From assembly GCA_958402795.1 (NCBI GenBank), contig CATXUX010000014.1, positions 18,168 to 82,167 of the forward strand: a DNA stretch of 64,000 nucleotides, in the 5' to 3' direction. Position numbers and translations under genes: made by a program. Numbering within the stretch: the stretch's first letter is position 1; every line of letters begins with the position of its first letter. Under the pieces are notes generated by a model, which worked only from the letters and a program-made list of their open reading frames with translations, was not told the DNA's origin and did not search any database. This document shows positions 25,119-33,024 of this stretch, piece after piece. This DNA is from an uncultured Lachnospiraceae bacterium (lineage in GTDB: Bacteria > Bacillota > Clostridia > Lachnospirales > Lachnospiraceae).

Positions 25119-26354
25119 CTAAGCCTCCGGCAGATAGATATGGTGCGGAAGTCCTCCCACATAGATTGGGGTCAGTTCTGCCTGGATCAACGGGAATGCA
25201 TAGTCGATATATTCCTGCTTCATAGCAGTGAAATCTTCGTTTACCCACTCCAGCGGAACTTTCTTCTCCAGGTTTGCCACATCACTGATCGGATGAAGTT
25301 CCGTTGTGCACTGATAAGGTGTATTTCCGGTACGGATCAGGGCGACCATTTCGCCGGTATGCCCCTCGTATGCAGCTCTTCCGGCAGCGCCTCCTACCTG
25401 GTATGCTTCGGTAATGTCGGTACGGCTTGTGACATGACCTGCACAGCGCTGCAGGGTAGACAGCTCAATGGCACGAGTTTTCGTGTCCAGTCTGCGGGCA
25501 ACGGTATTTGCCAGGAAGCGTGCGGTTCCGGTCAGTGCTTTGTGACCAAAAGCATCTACTGCATGAACATCGTCGGCCAGCTCACAGACATAACGGCCGT
25601 CTTCCAGCTTGACACCTTCGGATACTGCGATGACAATACTGTTTTTCTTTTCCTGCATGCGGGCAACCTTTTCAACAAAACGGTCTACATTGAACGGAAC
25701 TTCCGGCAGACAGATCATATCTACGCCTTCACAGTCGTCAGCCTTGGCAAGAGATGCCGCGGCAGTCAGCCAGCCGGCGTTTCGGCCCATGATTTCTACG
25801 ATTGTAACATATTTCGTTCCATAAACCGTTGCATCGCGGATGATTTCTTTCATTACGACGCCGATATACTTTGCAGCACTGCCGTAACCGGGCGTGTGGT
25901 CTGTAACCATCAGGTCATTGTCGATCGTCTTAGGAACGCCCATGAAACGGATATCACTGCCGGTATGAGCACCGTAATCAGCAAGTTTGCCGATCGTATC
26001 CATGCTGTCGTTTCCTCCGATGTAGAAGAAATAACCAATCTCCAGTTCATTCAGAATCTGAAAAAGCTGTTCATATACAGCTTCGCCTTCCGGAGTATGC
26101 CAGTCAGGAAGTTTGTAGCGGCAGCTTCCCAGATAGCTGGAGGGGGTTCGTTTCAGCAGTTCTACATCCATCGGTGTTTTCAGTTTATCATCCAGGATAC
26201 AGACCTGCCTGTTTAAAAGACCTTCTACACCGTGCAGCATACCGTATACCTTTCCGGCACCGCGGTTTTTGCAGCTTTCATACACACCTGCGAGGCTGGC
26301 GTTGATAACGGATGTAGGACCTCCGGACTGTCCGACAATTGCATTGTTTCCCAT
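25119..26354 (-). CDS. 6-phosphofructokinase, probably PPi-dependent type
   Basis: A 411-aa phosphofructokinase family enzyme (fructose 6-phosphate to fructose 1,6-bisphosphate). It opens with GQSGGPTSVINASLAGV. The donor-site signatures read GGNDS and PKTIDNDL. The Asp after GGN (at the site of ATP-PFK Gly104) and the Lys in PKTIDND (Gly in ATP enzymes) are marks of pyrophosphate users. The Asn in place of the usual Asp103 is unusual. EIMGRNAGWLTAAA is conserved. The start has AAAAGGAGG upstream. Transcription runs against tatD and rsmA. Confidence 0.9.
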   Translation of the reverse strand: MGNNAIVGQSGGPTSVINASLAGVYESCKNRGAGKVYGMLHGVEGLLNRQVCILDDKLKTPMDVELLKRTPSSYLGSCRYKLPDWHTPEGEAVYEQLFQILNELEIGYFFYIGGNDSMDTIGKLADYGAHTGSDIRFMGVPKTIDNDLMVTDHTPGYGSAAKYIGVVMKEIIRDATVYGTKYVTIVEIMGRNAGWLTAAASLAKADDCEGVDMICLPEVPFNVDRFVEKVARMQEKKNSIVIAVSEGVKLEDGRYVCELADDVHAVDAFGHKALTGTARFLANTVARRLDTKTRAIELSTLQRCAGHVTSRTDITEAYQVGGAAGRAAYEGHTGEMVALIRTGNTPYQCTTELHPISDVANLEKKVPLEWVNEDFTAMKQEYIDYAFPLIQAELTPIYVGGLPHHIYLPEA

Positions 26355-26486
26355 GATAAATCCTCCTTTTATTCATTTGCTTTATGTAATAATAACAATA
26401 ACACGAAACAGATGGAAAGGAAATAACCCCAGTTGTTGTAAACATTGTAAAAGTTGCGCGGCTTATTTACGGTTTTTTTGTAAAAA

Positions 26487-26515
26487 TTTCATAGAAAGAA
26501 CCACGGGAATATGAT
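26487..26515 (+). promoter_or_regulatory. promoter of rsmA
   Basis: TTTCAT (26487-26492), 17-bp spacer, TATGAT (26510-26515). Confidence 0.55.
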
Positions 26516-26549
26516 ATGATGAATGAGAAATGAAAGGAACAAAGACGAT

Positions 26550-27422
26550 ATGAAACCAACGCTTGGAAACCCGCAGAATACCATAGCAGTTCTGCAGAAA
26601 TACCGGTTTACATTTCAAAAAAAATACGGACAGAATTTTTTGATCGATCCCCATGTGCTGGATAAGATCATTGATTCTGCACAGATTACAAAAGACGATA
26701 TGGTGCTGGAGATCGGCCCGGGAATTGGAACAATGACGCAGTATCTTGCATGTGCGGCCCGGAAAGTGACAGCAGTAGAGATTGACAGAGCACTGATCCC
26801 GATTCTGGAGGATACGCTGGCAGGATATGATAACGTCCGCATTATCAACGATGATATACTAAAAACAGACCTTGCAGGACTGGCGGAGGAGGAAAACGAC
26901 GGACGTCCGATGAAAGTGGTGGCGAATCTGCCTTACTATATTACAACGCCGATCATTATGGCACTGTTCGAGAAGCATGTGCCGGTTCAGAGTATTACGG
27001 TTATGGTACAAAAGGAAGTCGCAGAACGGATGCAGAGCGGCCCGGGATCAAAAGAATACGGAGCGTTGTCGCTGGCGGTACAGTATTACGCAAAACCTTA
27101 TCTCGCGGCAAATGTACCGCCGAACTGCTTTATACCACGTCCGAAAGTCGGCTCCGCGGTCATTCGTCTGGACCGGTACGAGGCGCCGCCGGTAGATGTC
27201 CGTGACGAAGCGCTTTTGTTCCGTATTATCCGCGCTTCGTTTAACCAGCGCCGCAAGACCCTCGTCAACGGTCTGAAAAATGCATCGGATCTTGACTTTT
27301 CCAGGGAGGATATCGAGCGTGCGGTTGCTGCGATCGGAAAAGAGGCTTCCGTGCGGGGCGAAACACTGACGCTGGAAGAGTTTGCGGCACTGAGTAATGA
27401 GCTGGCGTCAGCACAGGCATAG
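26550..27422 (+). CDS. rsmA: 16S rRNA (adenine(1518)-N6/adenine(1519)-N6)-dimethyltransferase
   Basis: KsgA, 290 aa, dimethylates two adenines in helix 45 late in 30S assembly. Visible motifs are KKYGQNFLIDPHVL, EIGPGIGTMTQ (motif I), VANLPYYITTPI (catalytic NLPY) and RASFNQRRKTLVNGL. I prefer the ATG at 26550 (MKPTLGNPQNT, the family start). An in-frame ATG at 26523 lies inside the likely -10/+1 region of the promoter. Confidence 0.95.
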   Translation: MKPTLGNPQNTIAVLQKYRFTFQKKYGQNFLIDPHVLDKIIDSAQITKDDMVLEIGPGIGTMTQYLACAARKVTAVEIDRALIPILEDTLAGYDNVRIINDDILKTDLAGLAEEENDGRPMKVVANLPYYITTPIIMALFEKHVPVQSITVMVQKEVAERMQSGPGSKEYGALSLAVQYYAKPYLAANVPPNCFIPRPKVGSAVIRLDRYEAPPVDVRDEALLFRIIRASFNQRRKTLVNGLKNASDLDFSREDIERAVAAIGKEASVRGETLTLEEFAALSNELASAQA

Positions 27423-27519
27423 CGGTGCCATCCGTTTTTTTTGAGGGCAGATCCTGATGTTGTTATTTTTCACGGGTAACCTGATGTTAACATTTCATAA
27501 AGATTTAATAGACAATTCA

Positions 27520-27548
27520 TTGTATAAAGCTGTTCTATTTAGTATAAT
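27520..27548 (+). promoter_or_regulatory. promoter of citrate synthase
   Basis: TTGTAT (27520-27525), 17-bp spacer, TATAAT (27543-27548). Confidence 0.7.
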
Positions 27549-27580
27549 AAAAGTTAATTGTGAAGAAGGAGGAGAAGACT

Positions 27581-28951
27581 ATGACAAGAGACATTGACAG
27601 CATTTTCTTTGAGAATACTCCCAAGATTCAAGAACTGGCACATAAGTGCGAGGAGAATAATGCGATCGACAAGGAACTGTACACAAAATACGAGGTGAAG
27701 CGCGGATTACGTGATCTGAACGGAAAAGGTGTACTGGCGGGACTGACGAATATTTCGGACGTCGTCGCGAAGAAGATCGTCAACGGAGAAGAGGTCCCGT
27801 GTGAAGGGAATCTTTATTATCGTGGATATAATATCAAAGATATCGTAAATGGATTCCTTGAGGCACATCATCCGGGATTTGAAGAGACAGCGTATCTGCT
27901 GCTTTTCGGGGAGCTTCCGAAAGAGAATGAACTCAAAGAGTTCCAGCAGCTTCTTGCCGAGAGACGCACGCTCCCGCCGAATTTTGTGAGGGATGTGATC
28001 ATGAAGGCGACAAGCAGGGATATGATGAATAATATATCCAGATGTATCCTGCAGTTATATTCCTATGATCCAAAGGCAGACGAAACGGATATCCCGAATG
28101 TGCTGCGCCAGTGCCTGAACCTGATCAGTCAGTTCCCGATGCTGATGGTTTACAGCTATCATGCGCACAATTACCGCAGAGGACAGGATTTGTTTATTTA
28201 TGCGCCGGATCCGTCACTTTCGATGGCGGAGAATATTTTGATGATGCTGCGGGAAGACCGGAAGTATACAGAACTCGAAGCAAAGATTCTGGATATGGCG
28301 CTTGTGCTTCATATGGATCATGGCGGCGGAAATAACTCGACATTTACCACGCATGTCGTGACTTCATCCGGAACGGATACCTATTCAACGATCGCAGCCG
28401 CAATGGCGTCTCTGAAAGGACCAAAACACGGCGGAGCCAATATTAAAGTGTCGCAGATGTTCGAAGATATGAAGAATACACTCACGGATTGGGAAGACGA
28501 GGATCAGATCCGTAATTATCTGGAGGCTCTTCTCGACAAGAAAGCATTCGACCGGAAAGGTCTGATTTATGGTATGGGACATGCGATCTACTCCGTTTCT
28601 GATCCGAGAGCAGAGATATTCAAACGCTTTGTGAAGCAGCTTGCCATCGAAAAGGGATACCAGAAGGAATATGCGCTCTATGAGAAGGTGGAACATATGG
28701 CGCCTGAAGTGATCGGAGCGAAACGGCATATTTATAAAGGTGTCAATGCTAATGTAGACTTTTACAGCGGACTGGTATACGGTATGTTGGGAATCCCGTC
28801 AGAGCTGTATACGCCGATCTTTGCTGCGGCCCGGATCGTCGGATGGAGCGCACACCGGCTGGAAGAGCTGAAGAATGTAGACAAGATTATCCGTCCGGCA
28901 TATAAGTCGCTTGCAGAACATCGTGAATATATAAAAATGGATGACAGGTAA
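27581..28951 (+). CDS. gltA: citrate synthase
   Basis: A 456-aa citrate synthase (oxaloacetate + acetyl-CoA to citrate). The catalytic histidine regions MDHGGGNNSTFTTHVV and GMGHAIYSVSDPR are intact; GPKHGGANIKV is also characteristic. The ATG at 27581 follows AAGGAGGAG; the in-frame GTG at 27560 would place the ribosome binding site inside the coding region. It has its own promoter. It probably feeds the aconitase-like enzyme at 17830. Confidence 0.95.
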   Translation: MTRDIDSIFFENTPKIQELAHKCEENNAIDKELYTKYEVKRGLRDLNGKGVLAGLTNISDVVAKKIVNGEEVPCEGNLYYRGYNIKDIVNGFLEAHHPGFEETAYLLLFGELPKENELKEFQQLLAERRTLPPNFVRDVIMKATSRDMMNNISRCILQLYSYDPKADETDIPNVLRQCLNLISQFPMLMVYSYHAHNYRRGQDLFIYAPDPSLSMAENILMMLREDRKYTELEAKILDMALVLHMDHGGGNNSTFTTHVVTSSGTDTYSTIAAAMASLKGPKHGGANIKVSQMFEDMKNTLTDWEDEDQIRNYLEALLDKKAFDRKGLIYGMGHAIYSVSDPRAEIFKRFVKQLAIEKGYQKEYALYEKVEHMAPEVIGAKRHIYKGVNANVDFYSGLVYGMLGIPSELYTPIFAAARIVGWSAHRLEELKNVDKIIRPAYKSLAEHREYIKMDDR

Positions 28952-28957
28952 AAGAAC

Positions 28958-29884
28958 ATGAAAGATGAATTCTACTTTCCGTCTAAGGATGGCAATACGG
29001 AGATCCATACGATAGAATGGAAACCGGAAGGCGAAGTAAAAGCGGTTCTTCAGATGACTCATGGCATGGTAGAATATATCAACCGATATGACGAGTTTGC
29101 CACGTATCTTGCAGGACACGGGTTCTATGTTGTGGGAAACGATCATCTGGGACATGGTAAATCGGTACAGAGCAAATCCGAATATGGATATTTTGAAAAA
29201 AACCATGGGAATGCATGTCTGCTGGGAGATATGCACACACTGCGCACACGTACAATGAAAAAATATCCTGATGTGCCCTATTTTATGCTGGGGCACAGTA
29301 TGGGTTCCATTTTGATGAGGGAGTACATACAGATGCACGGACACGGCCTTGCCGGTGTAATGCTGATCGGCGTCGTGGCGGAGCAGCCGCAGTTTGTTCT
29401 GGATCTCGGAAGGGCGCTCTGCAAAGGCGCGGCTCTGGTGAGGGGCGACCATTACCGGAGCAGACTGGTAAATAATATGGCGATCGGCGCATACAATAAA
29501 AAGTTTAAACCGGCACGCACCCGCGCGGACTGGGTAACAAGTGATAAAGAACGTCTGGAGGAATATGTAAGCGATCCGCTCTGCTCCTTTGTATTTACCG
29601 TAAACGGCTACTACCATATGTTCGGCGGTATGAAGCAGATGGAACGAAAAGAAAGTGTCTATATGATTCCGAAAGATCTGCCGATCTTGTTTGCGGCAGG
29701 AACGGACGATCCGGCAGGAAACTGCGGGAAAGGCGTCCGGAAAGTTTACGAGAAGTATAAAGCGTCCGGGATTCAGGACGTTACGCTGCAGCTATATGCG
29801 GGCGACCGTCATGAACTGCTGAATGAGACAGACCGGGAGCAGGTGTATGAGGATCTGCGGACATGGATGGAAAGCAGGATATAG
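28958..29884 (+). CDS. alpha/beta hydrolase, lysophospholipase/monoacylglycerol lipase-like
   Basis: A 308-aa serine hydrolase. The nucleophile elbow is GHSMGS; MTHGMVEYINRYDEFATYL and GNDHLGHGKS are typical of the Hydrolase_4 (monoacylglycerol lipase) group. The Asp is in AAGTDDPAG and the His in AGDRHELLNE. It lacks a signal peptide and is probably cytoplasmic. It starts 6 nt after the citrate synthase stop, probably in the same transcript. The substrate is unknown. Confidence 0.88.
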   Translation: MKDEFYFPSKDGNTEIHTIEWKPEGEVKAVLQMTHGMVEYINRYDEFATYLAGHGFYVVGNDHLGHGKSVQSKSEYGYFEKNHGNACLLGDMHTLRTRTMKKYPDVPYFMLGHSMGSILMREYIQMHGHGLAGVMLIGVVAEQPQFVLDLGRALCKGAALVRGDHYRSRLVNNMAIGAYNKKFKPARTRADWVTSDKERLEEYVSDPLCSFVFTVNGYYHMFGGMKQMERKESVYMIPKDLPILFAAGTDDPAGNCGKGVRKVYEKYKASGIQDVTLQLYAGDRHELLNETDREQVYEDLRTWMESRI

Positions 29885-29922
29885 TCAGAATAGACTGAAT
29901 TTAAAAAAATTAAAATTCATGA

Positions 29923-29951
29923 TTCCATTTTGGAAAAGGTTGTGTTATAAT
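29923..29951 (+). promoter_or_regulatory. promoter of the tRNA gene
   Basis: TTCCAT (29923-29928), 17-bp spacer, TATAAT (29946-29951), ten bases before the tRNA. Confidence 0.65.
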
Positions 29952-29960
29952 CTTGTCCAT

Positions 29961-30033
29961 GGGGCATTAGCGCAGTTGGGAGCGCGCCACATTCGCATTG
30001 TGGAGGCCGTGGGTTCGAATCCCATATGCTCCA
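29961..30033 (+). tRNA. tRNA-Ala (anticodon CGC)
   Basis: A 73-nt cloverleaf. The acceptor arm GGGGCAT/ATGCTCC contains the G3:U70 pair, the alanine identity element. The D stem is GCGC/GCGC. The anticodon stem CCACA/TGTGG closes the loop TTCGCAT, giving anticodon CGC for GCG codons. The T arm loop is TTCGAAT. The discriminator is A, and the 3' CCA is not encoded; the Cca enzyme at 45502 would add it. Confidence 0.95.
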
Positions 30034-30044
30034 TGAAAGAGAAG

Positions 30045-30080
30045 AATCCGGAGACAGTATGATCTCCGGATTTTTTCTTT
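30045..30080 (+). terminator. terminator of the tRNA transcript
   Basis: AATCCGGAGA (30045-30054) pairs with TCTCCGGATT (30063-30072), followed by TTTTCTTT. Confidence 0.9.
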
Positions 30081-30104
30081 GCGAAAAATCCTCCGTCAAA
30101 CCAG

Positions 30105-30133
30105 TTGCGGCCTGCTCTTTTGTTCCATATAAT
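30105..30133 (+). promoter_or_regulatory. promoter of the lysozyme gene
   Basis: TTGCGG (30105-30110), 17-bp spacer, TATAAT (30128-30133). Confidence 0.7.
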
Positions 30134-30168
30134 AGAATGAGTCAGGGAACAGATAAGAAGGAGATTTT

Positions 30169-31134
30169 ATGAGCATTCATGGACTTGACGTCAGTGAATT
30201 TCAGGGAACGGTTGACTGGGAGCGGGTAAAAAGCGCAGGATATCAGTTTGCCATGCTCCGTGCCGGATATGGATACAGCACACTGGATAAGCAGTTTCGG
30301 CGCAATGCTTCTGAGTGTAACCGGATCGGACTGCCGATCGGGGTATACTGGTTCTGCTATGCATTGACTCCGGAAATTGCAATGCAGGAAGCAGAAGGAT
30401 GTTTAAATGCTGTGGCCGATTATCGTCTGGATTACCCGGTCTGCTACGATATTGAGCAGGCAACGATAGATTATGCGGCCGGAAACGGGGTGACGGTCAC
30501 GCCGTCGCTTGCGACACAGATGGTTACGTCGTTTTGTAACCGTGTGGAAACAAAAGGATATTACGCAATGTTTTACAGCAACCGGAATTTCATGAGAAAT
30601 TATTTTCCGCAAAACCTGTCGGACCGATATTCGTTCTGGTATGCATATTACAATAATCAGTTCGACCAGACCAACTGCGGGATGTGGCAGTATACTGATG
30701 CGGGAAGCGTGCCTGGGATTGAGGGAAATGTGGATCTGGATATTAGTTTTGTTGATTATCCGTCGGTAATCCGTGATGCAGGACGGAATCATCTGTCGGG
30801 AGATTCGCCCGTTTCACCTTCTCCGGACACCGGATATATCACCTACGTGATCCAGCCGGGAGATACACTCAGTGGAATTGCGGAAAGATATGGAACCACG
30901 GTTCAGGTGCTTGCCGTAATGAATGGAATCTCGGATCCCGACCGGATTTATACCGGCGTGACACTCCGTGTGCCGGAAAATCATACGAATACGATCCGTT
31001 ATTATACAGTTCAGCCGGGAGATACATTAAGCAGAATCGCCATTCGATATGGCACGACCGTAGATGTACTGGCGGCGCTGAACGGAATTACTGATCCGAA
31101 CTTGATCTACGCGGGGCAGAGAATCCGGATCTGA
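30169..31134 (+). CDS. GH25 lysozyme with two C-terminal LysM domains
   Basis: A 321-aa N-acetylmuramidase. The GH25 domain (about 1-210) has GLDVSEFQG, MLRAGYGYS and the catalytic pair region YDIEQAT. Two LysM peptidoglycan-binding repeats follow (TYVIQPGDTLSGIAERYGTT and YYTVQPGDTLSRIAIRYGTT). There is no signal peptide and no transmembrane segment, so export would need a holin-like or lytic route, or the protein acts in the mother cell or forespore. No phage genes surround it. It starts after AAGGAGATTTT. Confidence 0.92.
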   Translation: MSIHGLDVSEFQGTVDWERVKSAGYQFAMLRAGYGYSTLDKQFRRNASECNRIGLPIGVYWFCYALTPEIAMQEAEGCLNAVADYRLDYPVCYDIEQATIDYAAGNGVTVTPSLATQMVTSFCNRVETKGYYAMFYSNRNFMRNYFPQNLSDRYSFWYAYYNNQFDQTNCGMWQYTDAGSVPGIEGNVDLDISFVDYPSVIRDAGRNHLSGDSPVSPSPDTGYITYVIQPGDTLSGIAERYGTTVQVLAVMNGISDPDRIYTGVTLRVPENHTNTIRYYTVQPGDTLSRIAIRYGTTVDVLAALNGITDPNLIYAGQRIRI

Positions 31135-31187
31135 CAGAAGAACCAGAATCATACCAGAGAATTAAGAGAATGGTTATACACTTTTGA

Positions 31188-31235
31188 TTTCTTTCATAGA
31201 TTAAACATAGTTTGGACACATTTTCCTGCTATAGT
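31188..31235 (+). promoter_or_regulatory. conserved promoter region of small RNA 1
   Basis: TTTCTTT-ATA-...-AACATA-TTTGGACA-ATTTTC, then TATAGT (31230-31235). It is shared almost base for base with 31440-31487. TTGGAC is only 12 bp from the -10 box, which is not sigma-A spacing, so an activator site or another sigma factor is likely. Confidence 0.55.
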
Positions 31236-31241
31236 ATATGT

Positions 31242-31380
31242 CAGATAGTTGTTAAGGCAACTATCTCCCCCCTCATAAAGTAAAGGCGTTTCGGGGGTGT
31301 CCCCGGGACGCCGCACTTTACTCTCATTCCTTTTAGATAATAATAAAACTACGAAAAAACCTCCATTGGAGGTTTTTTTG
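31242..31380 (+). ncRNA. candidate small RNA 1 with C-rich anti-Shine-Dalgarno loop
   Basis: An approximately 138-nt RNA. Hairpin 1 is GATAGTTG/CAACTATC (31244-31265). A single-stranded TCCCCCCTCAT (31266-31276) follows. Hairpin 2, bounded by AAAGT/ACTTT (31277-31319), is GC-rich inside. Then come a linker, CTCTCATTCC, and the terminator hairpin AAAAAACCTCC/GGAGGTTTTTT (31354-31378). No reading frame is present. The C6 stretch is complementary to GGGGG-type ribosome binding sites. A homologous copy follows 252 bp downstream. Confidence 0.7.
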
Positions 31381-31439
31381 TTATATTACGATTCACAGCC
31401 ACTTTATAATCAGTTTCGAAGTTTTTAATATTTTTTCGC

Positions 31440-31487
31440 TTTCTTTTATAAAATCAACATATTTTGGACATATTTTCTCTGTATACT
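31440..31487 (+). promoter_or_regulatory. conserved promoter region of small RNA 2
   Basis: The homologue of 31188-31235 with TTTGGACA and TATACT (31482-31487) at the same 12-bp distance. Confidence 0.55.
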
Positions 31488-31491
31488 AAGA

Positions 31492-31640
31492 CTCAGATAG
31501 TTGATAAACAACTATCTCCCCCCTCATAAAGTACACGCCGGGCGTGACATCCCGGTGTACACTTTACTCTCATTCCTTTAGATAACTATAAAACAACGAG
31601 GAGCTGTCAGCAGTGTGGTTGACAGCTTCTCGTTGTTTTT
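31492..31640 (+). ncRNA. candidate small RNA 2, tandem homologue of small RNA 1
   Basis: Same order of parts. Hairpin 1 is GATAGTTG/CAACTATC (31496-31516), then TCCCCCCTCAT (31517-31527). Hairpin 2 lies between AAAGT and ACTTT (31528-31565) with the changed inner stem CGCCGGG/CCCGG, followed by CTCTCATTCC. The terminator is unrelated to that of copy 1 (31595-31634 plus T5). The outer stems and C-rich linkers are conserved while inner stems and terminators differ. That pattern indicates selection on RNA structure and loop. Confidence 0.7.
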
Positions 31641-31715
31641 AGCATTATTTTTCCAATTGACAGTGTCATAGCCGGAAGCGGACATGAAAAACTGGAAGGC
31701 GGATTGATTGAAAAT

Positions 31716-31759
31716 ACCCCCGTTCCTGTTATATCGGCAGGAGCGGGGGTTCTTTTTTC
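31716..31759. terminator. terminator between small RNA 2 and uxuA
   Basis: A 13-bp stem, 31716-31728 with 31738-31750 (ACCCCCG.../...CGGGGGT), with TCTTTTTTC on the plus side and ATTTTC on the minus side. It ends uxuA transcription and backs up the small RNA terminator. Confidence 0.85.
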
Positions 31760-31769
31760 GGAAACTGAT

Positions 31770-32864
31770 TTATTTCTTTTCCTCATCCAGCTTGTCCAGC
31801 AGATCCCATACGCCGAGCATATACTGGATTCCCAGTGCACGGTCGTACTTGCCGTAACCCGGACGGCAGGTTCCGGGACCTTCTTCCCAGAGCTGACGGC
31901 CGTGGTCAGGACGGATATATCCTTCAAATCCGCAGTCGTGATATGCGCGGAGGATATCGATGATCCCTGTCTCGCCGCAGCAGTCGCGGTGAGCCGCCTC
32001 GGAGAAGTCTCCGTTCGGGAAGTGGTGAATGTTGCGGATGTGTGCAAATGCGATACGGTCGCAGTGCTTGCGAACAATCTCCGCTACATTGTTCTCCGGG
32101 TTCGCGTTCAGAGATCCGGAGCAAAGTGCGAGGCAGTTGTACGGATCGTCAACCATTGCCAGGAACTTGTCGATCGCTTCCGCGTCGGTCAGAAGACGCG
32201 GAAGTCCGAAGATATCCCACGGCGGATCATCCGGGTGGATCGCCATCTTGATACCGCATTCATGGCATACAGGCATCAGCGCCTCCAGGAAGTATTTCAG
32301 GTTGTCCCACAGAACATCCTTTGTAACCGGCTCATAAGCCTTGAAGAGTTCGTCCAGTTTAGCCATACGCTCCGGCTCCCATCCCGGGAAAGTCATGTTG
32401 TACTTCTCGGTGAAGCTCAGGATATAATCTGCCATGGACTTGTAGTCGTCCTGGATCATATCTTTCTGGTAGAAGAGTGCGGTAGAACCGTCTCCTACCG
32501 GGTGGAACAGATCCGTTCTGGTCCAGTCAAAGATCGGCATGAAGTTGTAACAGATTACTTTCACGCCAAACTGGGACAGGTTGCGGATCGTCTGCTTGTA
32601 ATTCTCAATATACGCGTCTCTGGTCGGAAGACCGATCTTGATATCGTCGTGTACGTTGACAGATTCAACAACATCCATATTAAAGCCGTATGGCTCTAAC
32701 TGCTTCTGAACCTCTGCAATCTCATCAACCTCCCAGACCTCGCCCGGCATCTTGTCATGAAGTGCCCAGACGATGCTCGTTACACCGGGAATCTGCTTAA
32801 TGTCGGCTAAGGTGATCGGGTCGTTGCCTTCCCCATACCAGCGCCATCCCATCTGCATTGGCAT
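31770..32864 (-). CDS. uxuA: mannonate dehydratase
   Basis: A 364-aa UxuA enzyme (D-mannonate to 2-keto-3-deoxygluconate) of glucuronate catabolism. It starts MPMQMGWRWYGEGNDPITL. It contains the conserved TIM-barrel metal-site stretches CHECGIKMAIHPDDPP, ALCSGSLN, IAFAHIRN and YIRPDHGRQL. It stands alone; uxuB and uxaC are not nearby. The start has AAGGAGGAAATG upstream on the minus strand. Confidence 0.96.
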   Translation of the reverse strand: MPMQMGWRWYGEGNDPITLADIKQIPGVTSIVWALHDKMPGEVWEVDEIAEVQKQLEPYGFNMDVVESVNVHDDIKIGLPTRDAYIENYKQTIRNLSQFGVKVICYNFMPIFDWTRTDLFHPVGDGSTALFYQKDMIQDDYKSMADYILSFTEKYNMTFPGWEPERMAKLDELFKAYEPVTKDVLWDNLKYFLEALMPVCHECGIKMAIHPDDPPWDIFGLPRLLTDAEAIDKFLAMVDDPYNCLALCSGSLNANPENNVAEIVRKHCDRIAFAHIRNIHHFPNGDFSEAAHRDCCGETGIIDILRAYHDCGFEGYIRPDHGRQLWEEGPGTCRPGYGKYDRALGIQYMLGVWDLLDKLDEEKK

Positions 32865-32908
32865 AAGTCATTTCCTCCTTAAAATAAGTATAGCTGTCTG
32901 CTGATATT

Positions 32909-32937
32909 ATCATACCAGATTGGAGGGGAAAAGTCAC
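32909..32937 (-). promoter_or_regulatory. promoter of uxuA
   Basis: On the minus strand GTGACT, a 17-bp spacer, and TATGAT (32914-32909), preceded by TGG as in extended -10 elements. Confidence 0.6.
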
Positions 32938-33024
32938 TGCTAATCTTCATTAAATTTTAAGATTTCCCCAAATCCTCCTTAAATTTTCCCAGATATCATG
33001 TATACTGTAAGGGAGGTGATGAAA

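Noticed and set aside
29961..30033. tRNA-Ala as an integration site
   Set aside because: No integrase and no repeat of the tRNA 3' end were seen downstream.
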